From Onchidella celtica (Eukaryota; Mollusca; Gastropoda; Systellommatophora; Onchidiidae): a stretch of DNA of 64,000 nucleotides. Positions 33,516-45,611 of the stretch are shown piece by piece. The first letter of the stretch is position 1, and the number at the start of each line of letters is the position of its first letter. The DNA lies in NCBI GenBank assembly GCA_963931925.1, contig OZ007570.1, positions 43,918,187-43,982,186 on the forward strand, read 5' to 3'. Made by a program: the position numbers and the translations under genes. Below the pieces are notes generated by a model that was not told where the DNA came from, did not search any database, and worked only from the letters and a program-made list of their open reading frames with translations.

Positions 33516-34530
33516 CTCCCCTGTCATCCTGACATCCGTCACTTCTCTCTTTCTTGAGACGAACTGATGACCATCTGGGTGTCAAATTGCTGCACACTGC
33601 AATCAAGTTCAAAGCCCTGTCATTTACTCCAGCTGACAAGCACTGACGTGAAAACACTCAAATAATTAGAATTGAGTAATACAAGAATTGTTATTTCCTT
33701 GTTACCCCCTAAAAAATCTCTATTGCTGGGTGAAATCCATACAAGTTTCTACTTTTGTTTGTCTCCATCTTCAACCATCAACCACTCCTATACATCCCAA
33801 CTTGCTATAAAAACTTCTCCTGTCTTACATCCCCCTCTACCTCTCTTTTTTCTGTCAAGATCAATCTTCATTCTCCTCTATAAGAATCGAAAACGACAAC
33901 TCACGAAGTCTCTCTGGCCTGCCACGAATGGACCACTCAAGATTAAAGTTACCCTGCCATCACCTTTCACCCAGTCCTATTTCCATCTCCTCCCCCTCCT
34001 CTCCTTCTCCCTTTTGGCCTCACATGTTCCCAGCATGATTTTTGTATCCCCCCCCCCCGCTCCCCTGTGTTTTGCCCCTGGGTCCTGCTCTCTAGCTCAC
34101 TCTCTTGTCTATCATTTCCTTTGAACTGCTTTGAACTGTCGGGGAGATCAAAGGGACCTTTTGGAAATCCAAAACCACTTTGCTGCCTCACGAAGGCAAA
34201 GGCGCCCTCTTACAGTGCTTTTATAATAAGAGAGGAAAAACTAAAGGGAGGTATGGTTTCCAAAACAGTTTTCTTTTTTCCGCCGCTTTTCTCGCCCCCT
34301 GGTTTGAAACAGGGTCATATCACCTATAGGCGACATACACAAAGAAGGCCCCCAGGCCAACACCAGCTGCGACGTTGGTCTGGTGTTATGATATGATTTT
34401 AAAGTGAGGAACACAAATACACATACACACATACACACACACAGACACGCACATCCACGCAAGCCTTTACCTTCATTTCATGTTTTCTTCTCGTTATGAA
34501 ATACTTGGATAGAAGACGCTCGTAGATATG
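33516..34530. other. no gene recognised
   Basis: CT-rich stretches and a C10 run near 34051. The 150-aa and 109-aa open frames here show no domain. Nothing supported. Confidence 0.45.
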
Positions 34531-34538
34531 ATTTATTA
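34531..34538 (+). repeat. hAT-type 8-bp target duplication, left
   Basis: ATTTATTA, repeated at 36316-36323. Confidence 0.85.
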
Positions 34539-34784
34539 CAGGGGTGGCCAAACTTGCTTAATGTAAGGGCCACATAGGCCTAATGATAAACTTCAGAAGT
34601 TCGAAAGCCAGAAGATATCAACAGCATTTTCACACACGTTTTTATTGTTACATTCAGATTTTGTGACAATTTTATATAAATATTAAGAAATTCATGTATG
34701 CATCAGTATTTACTCATGTGTGCAGCTTTTTAAACTGTGTTAATTTGTATTCGTTTCAGTAATCACAAAGTACACATAATTATA

Positions 34785-35799
34785 TCTATTATATATTTCG
34801 GTAACGTGCAACCTTTGGCATGACTAACTGACCAAACTATACCCTCTTCAGGCCTTAAATTTGGCAGGAAGGTGGCAATTGAAATAAGGAATATGATGGC
34901 TATAATTAAAAGTTGTTTACTTCAAGCCTGTATTTTAAAAAAAATAACAATGTTTATTGCTATGTAACATCTGTATTTTGGCATGTTTGTTTCGTAATAT
35001 ATATAGTACCGTGCATGTCATAAAAAGTAACCGTATCACGCGTTCAGTTTGGTGCGTAGTGTTCTGGTGCGCATGAGTTCTGAAGCTAGACTGTAGTTTA
35101 TTACTTTTATTATTATTACTAGTAACTGCCCCATTCTTCGAATGGTAAAAAACAAAGCTCACCACTCCAGACCGAAAGGAATCAGCACAAAGACATTGAT
35201 GTCGAGACACTTTGGGTCATCCACATAAAATCGGCGATCAATAGATAGATAGGATAGTATTACAGTAGTACACAGTGTACAGTAGTGCGCACCGAGCATT
35301 TTTCATGGGCTCATGTGTTCGTAAAAAAATGATCTAAATATTTACGCACAGTTTTCTTGGTATGAATGAACGGCACTCACCTCATCTGTATAACAGTATA
35401 ATCAGTATCACTATCAAAGTTTTCTTGGCGTGGCTGGATCGTGAACTCTAGTTTACATTTCCGGTAAGAGGCGGAAATGACGAAATTGACGGAAGTACAT
35501 TATCACGTCGTATTCGCAATCATGAATTGATAACTGATAATTATAACTGAATTTCTGGGCAAAGTAAAGAGTTTCGGGAAAAAATTAGCACGACACGTAC
35601 AGGTTTGATACATTTTACATACATGTGCCAGGTTTCATTTCTCTACGTTGCGTAGTAAAAAAGCCTTTGCGGGAACAAAGTTGGGCCCAAGCTCCATTAT
35701 TATATGATGAGAGAGAGAGAGAGAGAGACCGAGAGAGAGAGAGAGGGGGGGGGGGGCAAATGATTGTTTATTCCGGGCAATGCCCGGTAGGTCATCTAG
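34785..35799 (+). mobile_element. Helitron-like element 1 (1015 bp)
   Basis: Begins TCTATTATATATTTCGG after an A and ends with a GA microsatellite, a G-run, TTATTCCGGGCAATGCCCGG (hairpin), GTAGGTCAT and CTAG before T. 5'-TC, 3' hairpin plus CTAG, and A/T target are the Helitron signature. It has no Rep/helicase ORF. Its first 335 bp or so match element 2; about 580 bp in its interior are unique. Confidence 0.75.
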
Positions 35800-36198
35800 T
35801 CTATTATATATTTCAGTAACTTGCAACCTTTGGCACGACTAACTGACCAAACTATACACTCTTGAGGCTTTAAATTTGGCAGGGAGGTGGCAGTTGAGAT
35901 AAGGAAGATGATGGCTATAATTAAAAGTTGTTTACTTCAAGCATGTATTTTAAAAAAATAACAGTGTTCATTGCTATGTAACATCTGTATTTTTGCATGT
36001 TTGTTTCGTAATGTATAGCACCGTGCATGTCGTAAAAAGTAACCGTATCAAGCGTTCAGTTTGGTGCGTAGTGTTCTGGTGCGCATGAGTTCTGAAGCAA
36101 GACCCTAGATTATTACTTTTATTATATGAGAGAGAGAGAGAGGGGGGGGGGGGAGCACATTATTGTTTATTCCGGGCAATGCCCGGTAGGTCATCTAG
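35800..36198 (+). mobile_element. Helitron-like element 2 (399 bp)
   Basis: Starts TCTATTATATATTTCAG directly after the CTAG of element 1 and ends with the same hairpin and CTAG followed by T (36199). It is a shorter, internally deleted relative, head-to-tail with element 1. Identity over the shared 5' part looks around 90 percent. Confidence 0.75.
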
Positions 36199-36315
36199 TA
36201 CCAAATGTTTTCAAAAAAAAACAACACAAAAACTCAGCCAACATATTTCCACGAGCCGCATATTGAAGGTCAAAGACCCGCATGTTGCGCTCGAGCCGCA
36301 GTTTGGCCACCCCTG

Positions 36316-36323
36316 ATTTATTA
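36316..36323 (+). repeat. hAT-type 8-bp target duplication, right
   Basis: ATTTATTA, the partner of 34531-34538. Confidence 0.85.
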
Positions 36324-36529
36324 GGTAATTAAGTCATTTGCGTTCAGTTTTTATATCAACGTTTTATATCAATGTTTCTCAGTGGGGCGTGGCAATATTT
36401 TGGTGGAACGTAGGGATTTGTTTTTTTTTTTTTTTTGTGTGTAGAGAAATCTTAATTTCATGGTGTATTTAAACTTAAGTGTATAGATAAACTTGTTGTT
36501 TGTTTAGGTCATGTTGGTGTTGGTTTCAT

Positions 36530-36830
36530 TGTTCATCATCATCAGTTGCCCTGTCTGGAACAGACATTGGCGATCATGGCTCTCCACTCAGATCTGTCCT
36601 CAGCCAACATCAAGAAAGAGTTGTTGTTGTTGTGACGTTTGTTAGTTGTCCATGAATTAAGACTTTCAGTGAAAGTGTTTCTCTGTCTTCCCCTGCTTTT
36701 TCTGCCCTCGATCTTCCCTGTGACTGCTAGATGTTCGAGGCTCCTGAGGCGACAGACGTGTCCTAAAAATTCCAGTTGTCTCTGTCTTTAATATAAGACA
36801 GAGGTTTCCTAGTTAAGCTCGGGTTAAAAC
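36530..36830 (-). pseudogene. LINE ORF2 C-terminal remnant
   Basis: Minus-strand reading gives LEFLGHVCRLRSLEHLAVTG, then IEGRKSRGRQR, then WRAMIANVC and a stop. This matches the C-terminal region of EN-RT LINE proteins (GH...R, GR.RGRQR, W). Only this end survives. It may belong to an RTE- or Jockey-like lineage different from 38938-42880. Confidence 0.65.
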
Positions 36831-36891
36831 ATCAAACAGAACAGATGCAGGACTTGACTGGTTACCCACAACCTGGCCGGGACCTTAGTTC

Positions 36892-37128
36892 TTGTCTGTT
36901 CCAACTCCACTTTTTCCACAACAGAGAAATTCGACGTCAAACATTTGTGGCTTTGATATTATTGAGTTAGAATAAATCAGAACTGTGGAACAGCTTGATA
37001 AGTTCCACAACGCATTCTAAACAGGTGTCCAAGTGTGAATTTTAAACCTCTGCTACACACTAAAAGATCTCCAGTTGTTGTTGTTTTTTCCCCCAGAAAA
37101 TGGAGAAAGAACAAACAAGAACTAAGGT
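36892..37128 (+). mobile_element. MITE family A, copy 2 (both ends)
   Basis: 237 bp. Begins ACCTTAGTTCTTGTCTGTTC and ends GAACAAACAAGAACTAAGGT, near-perfect 20-bp terminal inverted repeats. Best-preserved member of the family. Confidence 0.82.
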
Positions 37129-37164
37129 CAATGTTTGTTATGATTTTGTACTACTGAAAATAAA

Positions 37165-37350
37165 ATTTCTTTTGGTCTCTTGTAAAGTCTAGGCCTATTG
37201 TCTTTTAATATGTACATACTTTTTCCATAGTGACTGTAGTTAGTGGAACCTGGTCGAATTACAAAGCTGAATAGACAAAAATTTTAATAGTCATTTGAGT
37301 TCACTGTTCATCAATAACTTACTATGTAAACTACCACGGTTCCCTAACAA
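37165..37350. repeat. dispersed repeat family G, copy 3
   Basis: TTTTGGTCTCTTGTAAA and CGGTTCCCTAACAACAGC are in the same order as at 22590-22770, while AATTACAAAGCTGAATAGAC is inverted relative to that copy. Confidence 0.5.
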
Positions 37351-38744
37351 CAGCGTTTTCCATAAGACGGCTGTCTAGCCATGTATGAATACGCACTTAG
37401 CCCTCCAGGCTCCATGTATCACCAATGATACACAGAAATGTATCACTCGACTGCAGTTCCCACAAGAACTCTAGGCGAGAAAAGATATTTTTATAGTCAT
37501 TTCTACAATAGACACTACATCAACCAAATGATCACGAAAAACTCTTAATTTATGCCCCTGAAAACAAATTCTCACAAAATCTGGATTTTCTCACAAGCAA
37601 AAATGGGGCGACATCTAGTGGATAAAAGTGGTGGTAAAACAGAATGGGCAAAAATGAATTTATAAACAATTTAGAGGATGGAACAAAATCAAATGTTTAC
37701 GTCATTCTGTTCAGCAATTATCATTGTGAGGATCCTTTTACAACATTGATTGAGAATGACAAAATCTACTCTCTTTCATTTTAATTCTTTCTTTTTCAGG
37801 ATTTTATTTTGCAGTTTTCTTGTTGTTTGCTTCTGGGAAATACATTTTTGCTTTTTTTTTTTGCTTTTGGCTACAATTTATCATTGGTTATTGAATTAGC
37901 AAAGCAACTGTTTTGAAATTCAGACCAAAATGAGAACCAAAAAATTACAAGCATACACGTTCGACCTCCTCTGTTTTGTTTCCCGATCATACAACTATTT
38001 GCAATTGTGATTTTAAAGGAAGATCTGCAAAGAGATATCAGTCCGGGTAATTTTGTTGTTACGGGCAACACTTGTGAGTGGATCTGGCGAAATCAGACGA
38101 AATTGCTGGGAAAACCCTTGCAAACGGGAACTTTTTTTTTTAAAGGAAATTGAGTTTTGCTTATAACATTAGCCATTTTTCTGCATTCAGTTTAATTATT
38201 TCGCTTAAAATCGTCTCAAAAATATTTAATTTTGATCTTTTTAAAGAGGTATAAAAATTTCACCTTAGGCACCTTAGGCTAGATCCACTGACAATTTATT
38301 TTACTGTATGTGTTTAGATTTGTTCATTATAGTTATGTTCCTCCTTCCTCCATCCCGCTTTCTCTTGTTTGCTGTGTTCCCAGTTGAAGCGTTTGCACGT
38401 AGGGATACACGATAGGCAGGTATGGAAGATATTTCGACGGTAAAGTTTTAATATTCAAGTATTCTATAATCCAGTAACAAGTGAATGATAATAGGTAAAA
38501 AAAAACATTTTTTTTTTTTCAAATATCTAGGTGAATGAACGAAGATGCGCACGAATGCGACACTCGGGGACATTACAGAGTCAACGGGAACATGAAACTA
38601 TGACAGGACAGCCACAGGACAGCAAATCGCATTGTGCACCAAGTCTTGTACCTGGACGACATGAACGATGTACGTTGGGTGCTAACGTTTAACACTGGAT
38701 GAGGAACCAGTAATGTGGTTTGCATTGTTACTTGTCATGGCGCG
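37351..38744. other. no gene recognised
   Basis: No supported feature. Confidence 0.45.
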
Positions 38745-38932
38745 ACCTATAGTTCTTGTTTGTTCCAACTCCACTTTTTGCACATCTGAGAAATTCGACG
38801 TTAAACGTTTCCGGCTTTAGTATTATGATAAGGAGTTGGAATAAATCGGAACTGTGAAACAGCTTGATAAGAACCACACCGCATTTTTAAACCTCTTGTA
38901 CATACAAGAAGATCTCCAGTTTTTCAGAAAAT
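38745..38932 (+). mobile_element. MITE family A, copy 3, truncated
   Basis: Left end and interior as in 36892-37128, but it stops at TTTTCAGAAAAT, where the 3' end of the minus-strand LINE begins. The right terminal repeat is not found on the far side of the LINE. Confidence 0.7.
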
Positions 38933-38937
38933 ATATG

Positions 38938-41900
38938 GCCTTTAGCGTCTTTACAGACGGTCTTAGCAGCTAGAATATTCACTTTCACTTTGACTGACAG
39001 CTTCTCTCGTGGCTTATTCTACCAATGTTTGACCCGGGAGTGCGATGGCAGTGATTGCAGGTCAGTCTTTTGGGTTCACTTTGGCGAGTGTTTTCATTCC
39101 GCCTCTGTCGTTTTGTCAGGTATGTTTCTTTTGCCTTGAAGTCTATTGCGAGCGTGCCACTGCGCAATTTTTGTCTCCATCTGCTTCGATCATTTGCAAG
39201 GTTCTCCCATTCATTGGGGTCGATGTTGAATGCTTTCATCGTGACCTTGCAAGTGTCTTTGAATCGCAGATGTGGCCTACCTCTGGGTCGGTTGCCAGTA
39301 GCAAGTTCCCCGTAGAGAATTTGTCTGGGGATGCGATCATTTTCCATACGGTGGAGATGTCCAAGCCACCGCAGTCTTTTTTTGCCTAGAAGAGCCTGAG
39401 TTGATGGAATGTTGGCTCGGCTCAGAACTTCGATATTTGAGATCCTGTCTTGCCACTTGATCTTGAGAATTTTGCGTAGGCAGCGCAGGTGGAAGGAGTT
39501 GAGGGATCTTTCATGTTTGGAGTAGGTGGTCCATGTCTCTGACCCATACAGCAGGGTGCTTAGGACGCAAGTTTGGTACACGAGTACCTTTGTTTTGATG
39601 GTCAGCTTGCTATTGTTCCACACCCTTTTTGAGAGTTTGCCAAAAGCTGTGGCCGCCTTTCCTATTCTGGCATTTATTTCAGTTGTTATGTCTGTGCTAC
39701 CACTGATGGTTGAGCTTAGGTAGCAGAATTTTCCCACTTGCTCCAGAGGAGAGCCATTCAGCATGATTGGGTTGGGGGTTTCTCAAGCCTTGTGTCAAAA
39801 CTACAGTTTTTGAGACACTGATCTTTAGCATGAATTTGTCACAGGCTTTGGCAAGGCTATTGATGAGAGCCTGGAGCGTGGTTTCATCGTGGGCCACGAT
39901 TGCAGCATCATCTGCGAAGAGGAGCTCTTGTAACATAATATGCTCTGTACGAGATTTTGCTTTTAGTCTGGCAACATTAAAAATGGAGCCGTCCACTCTG
40001 GTGTTAATAAGTACTCCACCTGAACATTGACCAAAGGCATTCTTGAGTAGGGCTGCAAAATATATACCAAATAAGGTAGGAGCAAGAACACATCCCTGCT
40101 TCACACCGCTGTTTACAGCAAATGAATTGGATGTGCAGCCCTCAAAGTTGACACATGCCCTCATGTCAGTGTGGAAGGATGCAATAAGTTTTAGCAATGT
40201 TGGTGGACAGCCTATGGATTTAAGGACTGCATACAGGCCAGATCGGCTTACGGTGTCGAAAGCCTTTGTTAGGTCCACAAAGCATGTTATAAGCGGCCTG
40301 TTTTGTTCTTTACATTTTTCTTGGATTTGCCGAAGTGCAAATATCATGTCAATAGTTGATCGTTTGCTTCGAAAGCCACATTGTGTTTCTGGTAAGACTT
40401 TTTCCGCCAGTTGTTGAAGGCGGCAGAGGATGACGCGAGCAAAAGCCTTTCCAGTAATGCTGAGGAGGGATATGCCTCGATAGTTGTTGCAGTCGCCTTT
40501 GTCTCCTTTGTTCTTGTAAAGTGTGACAATTTTGGCGTCTCTCATATCATGTGGTATCACGCCTTCTTTCCAACACTGCAGTAACAGATTATACAGGTGT
40601 GGTAATAGTGGGCCTTTTAGGTCTTTTAATACCTCTGCAGGAATGTTGTCACTTCCTGTGGCTTTTCCAGCAGACAGGTGGTCGATTGCATTGGAAAGCT
40701 CGACTAAGGAAGGTTCAGCGTCAAGTTCGGCCATTACTGGCAGTTTTTGGAGGTGTTCCTCAAAATCTGGTGGAATATTTTTCTCAGTTGAATACAACAG
40801 AGAGTAATGCTCTACCCACCTATTCAGTTGTTCATTTTTATCTGTGATGGGTTCACCATTTACAGACTTAAGTGGGGCGCTTTTGGTGATGATTGGCCCA
40901 AGAGCTACTTTCATCTGACTAAAGGCGGTTTTCATATCTCCCTTTTCATTTGCCTCTTGTAGGCTGTTACACAAGTCTGTCCAGTATTTGTTGGCGCAAC
41001 GTCTTACCTCCAGCTGAAGTTTAGCTTTTGCATTTTTCAAACAAGTTTTTGTACTCTGATTGCAATTTTTGTTATACTCATTGAAAGCAGATTTCTTTTG
41101 CTCAATGAGAGGTAGGAGAATTTCGCTGTTCTGGGCTACCCAGTCGTTGTTTGAAACTTTATGCTGTCCAAAAGACTTGATGGCACAGTCATGAATTTTT
41201 GAACTGAGAGTGTTCCATGTTTCATCTACCGAGTCACATTGGGTGACATTATCCATGCTTTCAGCAAATAACTTTTCAAATGACTTTCTATTTGATTCAT
41301 CTCTGATTGCTGTTACATTGATCTTAGGGATTGAAGGGGCTTTTGATCTGTATATTTTCTTGGCCGAAATTTTGATTTTGCTGACTACCAGTGCATGGTC
41401 GGTGTCACAGTCAGCACTGTGGAGGGAACGAGTTATTTTTATACAGCCCAAACTCTTCCTCCTTGAGAGAATAAGATCTAATTGATGCCAATGGCCAGAC
41501 CTGGGATGGCGCCATGATGTTCTTTGGCATCTCTTAAGGTCAAAGTACGTGTTTGTAACACATAATGAGTTTACGGAGCATAGCTCCAGAAGGCGCTGCC
41601 CGTTTTCGTTGATGTTGCCAATGCCGAAGTGCCCAATGCACTTTGGCCATGCGGAGTGATCTGCTCCCACTCGAGCGTTAAAGTCACCCAGAATTAGCAG
41701 GCCTTCGGTGAGAGGGATGTTGTGGAGAGTCCTCTGCAATGCCTCGTAGAAAATGTCTTTGGTTTCGTCAGAGGAGGTAAGTATTGGGGCATAGACACAG
41801 ATAATGTTGATAAAACCAGACCGGGTGTTCAGTCTGAGTGTCATGATGCGTTCTGACATTCCAATTGGAGTTGCGATCGAATTGATAAGGGAGTTTTTTT

Positions 41901-42880
41901 ACGGCGAAGCCCACGCCGTGGATTCTCGGCTGTTCGCTGCTAAGGCCCTGCCAGAAGAAGGTGTAGTTTTCTTCTTTGACTGACCCGGAGTCGGGAAGTC
42001 GAGTTTCTTGAAGGGCAGCGATGTCGATGTTTAGTAGCTGAAGTTCTCGATCAATAGTTTGGGATTTCCTGATGGAGTCAATATCAGTGAGATCTTGCTG
42101 TTGCAAGCCTGGGCGCATTGTTCTGACGTTCCAGGTACCAAGTTTTAATATTTTTCTGTTTTTGCCAGGTGCACACTTTACGTCAGCTTTTTGACTTTTG
42201 GTCTAGCTCCAACCACCTTATGAAGCAGGCTGACGTGGCGGAACAACACCCAACTGCCTGGGGGCTGCCCAGGTTACGGCGGGCGGTAGTTGATCAATGC
42301 AGCTGAAAAGCCGCTCCCACCGACAGAGGGGACCCCTGGCGCTCATCCGTACGCCAAATGGATTGAGCTTATCACCGGTAACTGCCACCTCCCGTGTTGT
42401 GCCCATCCGTAACGGATGGCTGGAGTGTCCTCTCCAAATCGGAAATGGGTGGGCTTATAGAGGAGAGACAGACGCTTGCCAAGCCCGAGCAAACGCCTCC
42501 TCGTTTTGCTGCCTTGCCTGGGCTATTTTTAAGAGATGGTGCTTTGCCCAGAGGCACCACCCCTCTCTCTGCCATTCTAGTTAAACCCAAGGGAGAGACC
42601 AGGTCAATACATTTGGAACTAGTCCGGCTGCAGGAGATGCTGGAAGCCAGTTTGATGCAGTTCTCCCTGACAACCACCTTCGGGTCTCCACTCCTGATTT
42701 TCTGTCTGGGTTTACTCCCATAGCCTTTGCTATCATAGCAACACACAAGGCAGTGTGGTATTTGTATTCAGGGTTACCTTCCCCTAGTCTTCCTCTCTCC
42801 CGAGATGACCCACAAGACAGTGGGGGTGACAGTAGCCCCACACACAAACACAAGGGTTTAAACATCGAAGTAACCAGGAT
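38938..42880 (-). mobile_element. nearly full-length EN-RT LINE (RTE-like), broken
   Basis: Minus-strand element. A GC-richer untranslated start (about 42160-42880, outer limit uncertain) is followed by an apurinic-type endonuclease, RT and a C-terminal Cys/His motif, and a very short 3' tail. The lack of a separate ORF1 and the short tail fit RTE-like LINEs, but clade placement is tentative. No target duplication identified. Confidence 0.8.
38985..42157 (-). pseudogene. LINE endonuclease-reverse transcriptase, two frameshifts
   Basis: Read in three minus-strand frames. Part 1 (42157 to about 41890): LGTWNVRTMRPG, then DIAALQETRLP, the endonuclease start. Part 2 (to about 39770): LGDFNARVG and TDHALVV complete the endonuclease. 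RT follows with CFVDLTKAFDTV, VKQGCVLAPTLFG and LLFADDAAIVAH (catalytic Asp pair near residue 648 of the 720-codon frame). Part 3 (39764-38985): GKFCYLSSTISGS, LLYGSETWT, LRWLGHLHRME, and a terminal C-x2-C...H-x4-C motif (CNHCHR... SHERSC). The first break lies in an A7 run (41884-41890), the second in a C5 run near 39775; each looks like one extra base. It would otherwise nick and reverse-transcribe target DNA. Confidence 0.88.
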
Positions 42881-43182
42881 TGATAGTCATAACAAACATC
42901 ACTGAAATTTCCGGTTACATTTTGAACAGGAGTTTCCTGTCCTTGTTAACATTCCATCACTCGCTGTTTTTGGCTCTCTCATTACACCCCCCCCCCCCAC
43001 CCCCACCCTTTCCTTTAGTCATCATTCTCTTTCCTTTAGTTTCTTCATTCCGTGTCACTTTATCATGACCATTTTCCCATTTTCGTTTTGCTTTTTATTG
43101 AAGCTTTTCATTTTCGTTTCTTTTTTTAATTAAATGTTTTTTCTTAAAATCTTCCTAACCCACCTTTTTGCAACTTGAGTTT
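42881..43182. other. no gene; C-rich and T-rich runs
   Basis: A C13 run interrupted by A near 42987-43010. No gene. Confidence 0.45.
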
Positions 43183-43216
43183 GATACTAGACTTGACGTG
43201 TCACGACTACCCACGA
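43183..43216 (+). repeat. 34-bp inverted repeat, left arm
   Basis: GATACTAGACTTGACGTGTC followed by ACGACTACCCACGA. Perfect reverse complement of 44858-44891. Confidence 0.9.
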
Positions 43217-44459
43217 TAACGGCTACTTTGCGCCTCTCATGGTTTTTTCGTTCTCTCTCTTTGGGTTAGCATTTCCTTTTGTATCTACTTACTGCTAAAT
43301 CCGTTTGATACCTCAAGGTTCTGGTGACCCTTAATTAGAAAAATAATATTACCGGTATTGTTTCGTGCTGACCCTGCTTTGTGACATGTGGTCAAGAGGG
43401 TCAGTGGTACAGGTCGTTTTAGATGTGTTGAGGAACATTTATTTCCTCCACTTTCCCCTCTTTGTTTGTCCATTAGATTTACAACAGCTATGTTGATCAT
43501 TAGGACCCCATTAAGGGTGCATAATTGAGGATATGTCTACCGCAGATTAAATTACTGGTAAATACGTGTACTTTCAAGTAGGCCTACTGGATGCATCGCC
43601 CTTGCTCAATTCTCTAGGCGTTTTTGAAAGAGGTTCTTAGATTGGGAAGTATACCGTCACTGCTCCACGCTAATCATTTAAAACACCTTTGAGATGTTGA
43701 GAAAAAACTGTTTCTTTTCCTATTAGTTTGTGACTTAGCCATCCTGATTCTATTGGATTTGTACATTTTGCTACTGGCCCATTTCTTTTCTTATAATGTT
43801 ATCTCATAGCCCTCGTTCTCAGTAATGCAGTGGACCGTCAGTTGCCTTTTGGCATAAGTCTGATATATGCCATTATCGCAGAACTGACGATACATGTCTA
43901 TGTCATTAAAATTAATTCCATCAGTCTAGTTCATAATGAATAGGGCCATGAAAGTCACATGTCTTTTTGTGTAAGGGAGTGTGACCCCATGAAAATTTAA
44001 GTTAACTACATATCTTACAGTATTTCTTGATCTGTTCGTAGAATATTCCTATTTATAGAACTCAATTCAAACTGATGTCACTTACAGATAAAAGGATGTG
44101 AAATAACAAATGGGTGATAATCATAATGTGCCCGTTTAGGTGTTGAAATATAAGTACTTTTTAGACAAAGAGGAGAATCAGTAGTTGTGCATAAAAAAAA
44201 ATACGGGGATATTGCGCTCAGCAGGATGTTTCCCCATTATGATCTTTCTAATACAAGTGAATTATTCAGTGGGAAAGCTTTATGAATAATGACCACCTAA
44301 TAAATCTTTTTAAAATGCGTCACCTAAAAAAAACAAAAAAAAACAAAATTCTAAACTTTCGTGGGGGGGGGGGGGGGGAGAGTTGACAACTGTTATAAAA
44401 GCTATAAACAATTTACAACAAAGGGAAATTAATACTTGTCCTTATATTGAAGGATTTCT
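43217..44459. other. spacer of the inverted repeat; one dispersed repeat
   Basis: No gene. About 43798-43890 is similar to the reverse complement of 53046-53140 (shared AGTTGCCTTTTG, CCATTATCG and ATAGCCCTC words). A G16 run lies at 44363-44378. Confidence 0.55.
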
Positions 44460-44508
44460 TTCTCTCTCTCTCTCTCTCTCTCTCTCCCGCTCTCTCTCTC
44501 TCTCTCTT
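44460..44508. repeat. TC microsatellite
   Basis: About 45 bp of TC units with one interruption. Confidence 0.95.
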
Positions 44509-44857
44509 TTTCCTTAAGTCACAGTGTTTTTCCTGCTTAACAGTCAAATTGTCTACCTAATTATGTCCCCTTGATCAAGTTGAAAGAGATCAAGCTCCGG
44601 GCCTAAATCTGAAGAGACCCAGATTTCAGCCATGTCACGTACAGGGAGTGACCGCATGATATCGGATATACCTTTGAAACCCGAGGTTCAAGCTTTCCAT
44701 TTCAGGGCACTACAAGGCTTTTGATCTCGTTAATGAAACGGCAAAAGCCAACAATAAGCAACAAGGCCATGCTTTTCTTTTCGGTTGTCTCCCTGGTAAT
44801 GTTTTCAAGGTTGGAGTTTGTCTCCCCCTTGAATATTGTCAGCCAGTAATGGTGTCT

Positions 44858-44891
44858 TCGTGGGTAGTCGTGACACGTCAAGTCTAGTATC
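44858..44891 (-). repeat. 34-bp inverted repeat, right arm
   Basis: Reverse complement of 43183-43216. The spacer is about 1.64 kb. A C15 run follows at about 44942-44956. Confidence 0.9.
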
Positions 44892-45249
44892 GAACGTCAC
44901 TGAGACCAAGGAAATTCCACTTTTGAAATAAAAAGTACGCTCCCCCCCCCCCCCCCAACCACTTCTTTGTTTATTCTTTTAATGAGCGGTAGTGCTTTCG
45001 TCAAATCCAACAGGTTTCTGAATTAAAGTAGAATACAATAATAGAGGGTAGACATTTTAAATTATGGATGTCATTAAATAAAAAAATTCTTTAAAAAAAA
45101 ATGCTTCTTGACAATGAGGCTAGTATTTGTGGTTGAATTATGAAAACATGGGCATCTCCAATATCAACGGATGCGGTAGTCGCTTACAATTAAACCATTG
45201 AAAGTAGTCATGAAACGTTTCTGTTATAGAATAAAAATTGGGGTCTTTG

Positions 45250-45573
45250 TTATCTCATCCGTCTATTTGCTGCAGTTCTCAAGACTGTCAGATGTGGAAG
45301 CGATATTATACATACATGTATACTAAGATCATTGACAGCCAGCAGTATCACTGTGATGGCTATGCCCCAGATATCTGGAACTCGCTGGTAGAATCTTGCG
45401 AGAGGCATCTACTGAGCCAAAATTCAAAACTGGTCTAAAGACCCAACGTTTTTCCAAAAACGCTTTCACTGTTCTGAAGTGCCATTTCCATTTCATTTAT
45501 TTTCTGAACTCATTTTATGTTTGCTGTTTTATTGTTTAACTTCTACTATATTTTATCTCTATGGACCTATGTT

Positions 45574-45611
<38 letters not shown>

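Larger units (their letters stand above)
34539..36315. mobile_element. hAT-like MITE carrying nested Helitrons
   Basis: Perfect 16-bp terminal inverted repeats (CAGGGGTGGCCAAACT) and a perfect 8-bp target duplication, both hallmarks of the hAT superfamily. Without the inserts at 34785-36198 the element is about 360 bp and has no transposase, so it is non-autonomous. Confidence 0.88.

Noticed and set aside
34785-36198. Simple tandem duplication inside the hAT element
   Set aside because: Boundaries fall exactly at TC starts and CTAG ends with an A/T target, which Helitron insertion explains better.
39045-41485. Plus-strand ORFs over the LINE
   Set aside because: Shadows of the minus-strand LINE coding sequence.
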